A DNA stretch of 64,000 nucleotides. Source: Spisula solida (Eukaryota; Mollusca; Bivalvia; Venerida; Mactridae). The stretch spans positions 34,786,601 to 34,850,600 of the forward strand of contig OX365948.1 of the NCBI GenBank assembly GCA_947247005.1, written 5' to 3'. Made by a program: the position numbers and the translations under genes. Positions 59,240 to 64,000 of the stretch are shown here, in pieces. Position 1 is the stretch's first letter; every line of letters begins with the position of its first letter. The notes under the pieces are model-generated. The model saw only the letters and a program-made list of their open reading frames with translations, had not been told where the DNA came from and searched no databases.

Positions 59240-60109
59240 GACAGACACTAACTAGACCAAAACACAGTCGGAGAATGCGCACGTTTTTTTAGCGCACTTT
59301 CAGCTCTTAAAAAATACATGAAAACGTCAAACCACTATGAAATATATAGCATGTATACGAAGAATGAACCTTTATCTCGCGATAGACACCGATAACATTT
59401 TAAAAAATGCACTGCAACATGTCCATCCGACAATTTAAACACGACTATATTGCAATTATGACCTCAATTTCAGCCATCGTTCTTATTGTTATTGTTTGCT
59501 TCAAACGTCATTCGCTTATCGACCAATCAGAATACTCAGAAATTGGCGCGCTCGTTTTCTAACAAACGGACGCAGTAAAAAAATTAATAGAGTCGAACCT
59601 TAAAATGAGCTCGATTAAAGCTAAAACACAGAAAATTAACGACCATTTGTAGTGGAATTAAGATGATTTTGTTAGAAAACGACAAACAAACAAAAAACAC
59701 CACGAGTGATAGCTTTTTAGGCTCGTTTTAACGATTCGGTGCGCGCTGGTTTATTTATTGTTTTTCTGATTATAACGGCCAATTTTACCAGGTATTCGAC
59801 GGGTTTTGCGTTTTTTTACTGTATTGAACATGTACAGAGCCAAAAAATGCCAGAATTTGCCGTTAAATGCAAATTTCATGAGAATTTAAAATGCACTGGA
59901 TTGTGGGCACTTATGGTTTGACTAATCTATCATATAATATATTATGGTATGTACTTCATATATGTATACATAATTTATTCCATGGCACAACTTTTAATCA
60001 TAATATTATAGCATGGTCCGCTTTGTCCGAACACATGGTCCGCTTCGATCCAAATCATGGTCCGCTATGTCCCAAAACACGGTCCGCTCTGTCCTGCTAC
60101 CCATCCTAC

Positions 60110-60755
60110 CTGACATCAGAAATGAGGTGTCAAAGAGTGATTAATGAGTTGAAATAACTTATCACAATCGACATAAAATATATTAGTATAAACTACCGCA
60201 TATATAACAATGACTTTGTTGGTTTCACAAACTTTCAAGACAGTTCTAGGACTTTTGACCTGGAATCTATATTTGGCAAGTTGTTGCACTGCGCACAATC
60301 ATGCAATGACATCGTGAATAACGGAACAACTCATTCGAGTCATTGACAGGAAGGGTACGTAAGATGTCTTACTACATAGTTATACATACGCAGAACCGAA
60401 TGCAATAATAGAAATGCAAATAAAGTCATTGGAATTACCACATAAGTTTCTGTTTATGGCGCGCACAAAGTTTTTAACCGGAAATGTGCATACAATAATA
60501 ACAATGCAAGTGCGCATGTCTAGAATTAGGTTGACGATAAAATCGATAACAAACCGTAATCTACTCCAGTCGCACGCAAATCATTTCGTACCTGTTCAAA
60601 TCAGGACCTGTTCTATAAATAGTATCTAAACTCCCTGTTCAAATTGAATGAATTAAAAAAAATTATGATCTAAAATTTCGTGCCCTCAAATGAAGAAAGA
60701 ATTGTAAATGCTGTTTAAATATACATATAATTGTAACGAATTTGCGTTTATGCTC
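60110..60755. other. Intergenic stretch
   Basis: Some CpG-containing patches (60450-60590) but no gene or promoter recognised. Confidence 0.35.
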
Positions 60756-60759
60756 CTTG

Positions 60760-61035
60760 TGTACACGGTCCATTCGTTACTCCTTTCGCCCCATGCTTCG
60801 TTCCTTTGTTTCATGCTTTGTCATATTCTTTGCTCCTTTCATGCATACTCCTTTTATGTTTTGCATCATTCTAGGAAGGAGCGCTTCATTCGTTACTCCT
60901 TTCATTTTTAGTCATATGCATTGCTCCTTTTATGTTTACTCCTTTTATGTATTGCATCATCACAGGAAGGAGGAGCCGAAGGAGCTACTTTGGCCTCCTA
61001 TTAGGTGCGTATGAGCTACTGTGGCCATCTTGTAG
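60760..61035 (+). repeat. CATTCGTTACTCCTTT-type imperfect tandem repeat
   Basis: CTCCTTTxATGxxTxCTCC, TTTTATGTTTTGCATCAT, TAGGAAGGAGCGC segments repeat about three times, with GAGCTACTxTGGCC repeated at the right. Confidence 0.75.
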
Positions 61036-61545
61036 GAGCACAGCTTTCTATATATACACATGTTTGTCATCATTTGTGAGATGCGTACGTTCGGTGGACA
61101 TAAATAGTCACGTTTGGAGTTATTGAGTGTTGTTTCTCGTCACAGTCTGTAAAATCCGCATTGCGTTTCATAATAATTTATTTAGAGGCTTTAATTAAAT
61201 ACAGAGTATAACATCGTGTTTGCTTGTAAGAAGAGTAAGAATATGTGTACATATAACAAACAAACGGGACTTTTTCGAAACGGCGAACGTCTATAATGAT
61301 TTGAACCCCATGTGTATACAAATTTGTACTGCCGAAAAATATAGATACATCAAGAACACTACAACGCACTCAACAACAACAACAATCAACACAAAATGTG
61401 TAGTATGTGTTTGATAGAATTGTCATGCGGTTATTAGTATGTGTCCTGAATTGCGTTTAAAGAGGGTGGTTTAATCTTTGATCAGAAGAGAGAAAAAACG
61501 ACAAGTAGGATATAATTTCATATAGATTTCAGTCGTTCTGCCAAT
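61035..61545. other. Intergenic stretch without recognised features
   Basis: No coding, RNA or repeat structure recognised. Confidence 0.4.
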
Positions 61546-61549
61546 GGAG

Positions 61550-62260
61550 AGATGTGTCTATACAGAATTGAACGAATGTTTTTTTACATGTATCTATATA
61601 AACACTTAAAATGGTGTCTATACAGATTTGAATTGTTCTCGATACTTGCTTCATATTTTTGAAGACATTCTAAACGTATAGGCTCATTAATACACATTCA
61701 AGATGTCTATACAGGTTTGGTGTCTATAGTTCTGGAAAACAATGTATTCTAGATTCTATATACTATATGTATAGACACCAAATCTGTATAGATAGATCTT
61801 TCTATTGCTGGAACGGTTCAAATCTGTATAGACAGATGTTCAAATCTGTATAGACACTGGGTCAAGTGTCTACACAGGTTAGGCACGTTCTATTCTGAGT
61901 ATTGCTACATAGAAAGGCTTAAATATGTATATATGGGGTTCGCAATGTTCGCAAATATGTATAGACACAACTTCAAGACACCAAATCTGTATAGACACTA
62001 GCAACCAAATATGTATAGACACCAGGCAACAAATCTGTATAGACACCAAATCTGTATAGACAGACCTTTGCATTGCTGGAACGGTTCAAATCTGTATTGA
62101 CAGATGTTCAAATCTATATAGACACTAGGTCAAATCTGTATAGACAGATGTTCAAATCTATGCACATGTAGACACTGAGTCAAATTTGTTTACTTTAGAA
62201 AGATGTTCAAATCTGTATAGACACTAAAAGTCTTGGTCAAATCTGTATAGACAGTGTACT
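61550..62260. repeat. Interrupted array of GTGTCTATACAGATTTG in both orientations
   Basis: The motif AAATCTGTATAGACA or its complement occurs at least 15 times with irregular spacing; a longer unit (CATTGCTGGAACGGTTC, AAATCTGTATAGACAGATG) appears near 61804 and 62070. The first copies are in the opposite orientation to the last ones. Confidence 0.88.
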
Positions 62261-62389
62261 CCATTTGTTTTACTCCGCTGGTACCACAGGTTTAGCGTAA
62301 GGCTAATAACCTCACCTCGTAAAACATATTTTATTACAGAAATCAATACAAGACATCAACAAACAGCTGGGTACCATGTGATATTGGGC

Positions 62390-64000
62390 TGCCCAGGCAG
62401 CAGTATAAATGATCAAGGTGAAAGCCCATCTAGGGAAGCCTTAACCAGGAACCGAAATCTCATAGACCCAAAAAAGACTAACAAGTTTGGAGCTTGGAAT
62501 GTGAGGACTATGTACCAGGTCTCAAAAACAGCACAAGTTATAAAGGAGATGATCAGATAGTAATTCTCGGCGTAAGCGAATGCAGAAGGGCATAGTCTGG
62601 TAGGACAAGTACACAGGGTCATGTCATCATTTACTCTGACAGAAGTGATGACAAACACTCAGAAGGAGTTGCAATCATTATGAACAAAGATTGCGCTAAG
62701 AGCTTGATAGAATGGAAACCCATCAAGAGAGATTGATAAGAGCTCGCTTTAATTCCAGCTATGCCAAGACAACCATCATTCAATGCAATGCACCGACAAA
62801 CGACACTGAAGAGGAAGTCAAAGATGCTTACTATGAAGCCCTTCAAGCCCAGATCAGCCGTACACACAAGCATGACGCCCTTCTCATTATAGGAGACCAT
62901 AATTCCAAGATTGGGAATGACAACAGTGAGCACGAACGAGCAATTGGATGTGAAGAATATGGCGTAATGAAGGCTAATTGAGAAAGATTGACGTGTTCAA
63001 GCAACGAATTAGTCATTGGAGGAACCATGTTCAAACACAAAGACATCCACAAGGTAACTTGAAAATCTCCGAACGACCGAGATAAAAACCAGATAGACCA
63101 TATTGTTATCAATAGGAAATGGCGACGCTCCCTGCAAAACACAAGCGCATATAGAGGAGCAGATGTCTTTAGTGATCATCGTCTTATTACGGATAGACTT
63201 AAACTTAAAAAAATAGATGCTATCAATAAACCTGGAAGAAAAATATTTAATGTAAAACGCCTCAAAGAACCTGAAGTTAAACGTAAATTCACCATTGAAC
63301 TTAGAAACAGATTCAAAGCTTTAGAAGTCATAGATTCATGTGAAAACAATCAAATCCAACACAAATGGGGAAACATCAATAAGGTATACCAAGAAACCAG
63401 CGAAAAGACAATAGAATATAAAGAGAGAATTAACTAAGTATGGTTAATAGCAACAACAATGACAGTCATCGAAGAAAGAGGGAAGCTCAGAGAAAAGTTC
63501 TTCAGCACAATTTCACCAAGACTGATAGAACAGATGCAAAACCTCTACAATAAAAAGGACCAATAAGTTAAGAAGAGTGCAAGAATGGACAAGCGCAAAT
63601 ACTTTGAAGATCAAGCAGAAGAGGCAGAAAATGTGATATCAAAGGGAGATCTAAACACTGTATACAAAATCACAAAATTTCAAAGATGTATTAAATAGAC
63701 CAGACCCAGCAGTTTTATTTGAAGGAACAACTCAAAATGACACCCTAGATATTCACAGCAGTCACTGAAACAGCGTCTCCTCAACAACATCTTGGAAGAA
63801 ACTAACATTCCAAACGACTGGTCAAAAGGTATCATTGTAAAACTGACAATGAAAACTGCGACAACTGGAGAGAAATTACACGTCCCGGTTACAGTCAAAA
63901 CGCAACATCGCCATAAACGTAACCCTAAATAATTAGAGGTTAATACACGACACAGCCGGGTAGGGAGGCTAAAGCCCTCGAGGTGATTATTCATTTTCCG
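62390..64000 (+). mobile_element. Degraded LINE retrotransposon, endonuclease and start of RT
   Basis: Frame pieces match the APE-type endonuclease of RTE-like LINEs (often annotated as craniofacial development protein 2-like): NKFGAWNVRTMYQVSKTA (about 62480), SETxW-region remnants with frameshifts, IIQCNAPTNDTEEEVKD (about 62775), LLIIGDHNSKIGNDNS (about 62885), NQIDHIVINRKWRRSL (about 63090) and SDHRLIT (about 63172). Near 63790, NNILEETNIPNDWSKG, IIVKL and DNWREITRPG mark the start of a reverse transcriptase. Multiple stops and shifts make it inactive. It continues past the window end. Confidence 0.85.

Larger units (their letters stand above)
57259..60101. mobile_element. 2843-bp inverted-repeat element with GGGACAGAGCGGACCATG arrays and an 8-bp target duplication
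   Basis: CATCCTAC flanks it on both sides (57251-57258 and 60102-60109). Each terminus carries about four copies of GGGACAxAGCGGACCATG-type units in inverted orientation, followed by a shared AT-rich TATAATATT stretch, giving ~100-bp inverted ends. One more unit lies inside near 58520. No transposase-like ORF. An 8-bp duplication is typical of hAT but also of some other superfamilies. Confidence 0.85.

Overview
This is a eukaryotic nuclear DNA window: introns, spliced exons, tRNA-derived SINEs, a LINE remnant and many inverted-repeat DNA elements. Several interspersed families (one opening with AACAAGAGGGCCC and closing with GTGACAGGTGAGCTAA, another with AGATGTTTGTAAAACATG) resemble repeats I associate with bivalve molluscs. 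A bivalve or close lophotrochozoan is therefore my inference, not something proven here.

The dominant feature is one minus-strand gene covering about 158-47006. It encodes a MYT1/MYT1L/ST18-type C2HC zinc-finger transcription factor. I could assemble 18 coding exons in consistent phase, from a start codon preceded by an in-frame stop to a stop codon, giving about 1368 residues. There are seven C-C-H-H-C fingers in the 1 + 2 + 4 arrangement of vertebrate MYT1, an acidic region, the conserved SDRVLRPM block, a C-terminal coiled coil and the family C-terminus. Notable details are a 22-nt microexon, a 57-bp tandem duplication of one 3' splice site, introns at the same codon in four fingers, and a minisatellite made of splice-donor-like units directly after one exon.

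The roughly 17-kb intron between finger 3 and finger 4 (about 8.5-25.2 kb) holds two more units. One is a small minus-strand gene (about 18.2-24.0 kb) with a CpG-containing promoter-like region, four coding exons and a poly(A) signal; I do not recognise its 112-residue product. The other is a plus-strand gene relic (11.6-15.5 kb) encoding a decayed protein like the P2X7 intracellular (ballast) domain family. The same unusual ~33-bp minisatellite lies just upstream of both promoters.

The rest is mobile and repetitive DNA. It includes two undescribed-looking ~3-kb inverted-repeat elements (33061-36057 with TA flanks and TCACCGCGA motifs; 57259-60101 with an 8-bp target duplication), a Tigger/pogo-like remnant (52894-53817), two SINEs, several MITE families with visible target duplications, and ~145-bp tandem arrays near the first exons. 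The end of the window (62.4-64.0 kb) is a degraded LINE with endonuclease motifs. From 47 to 62 kb I see no convincing host gene.
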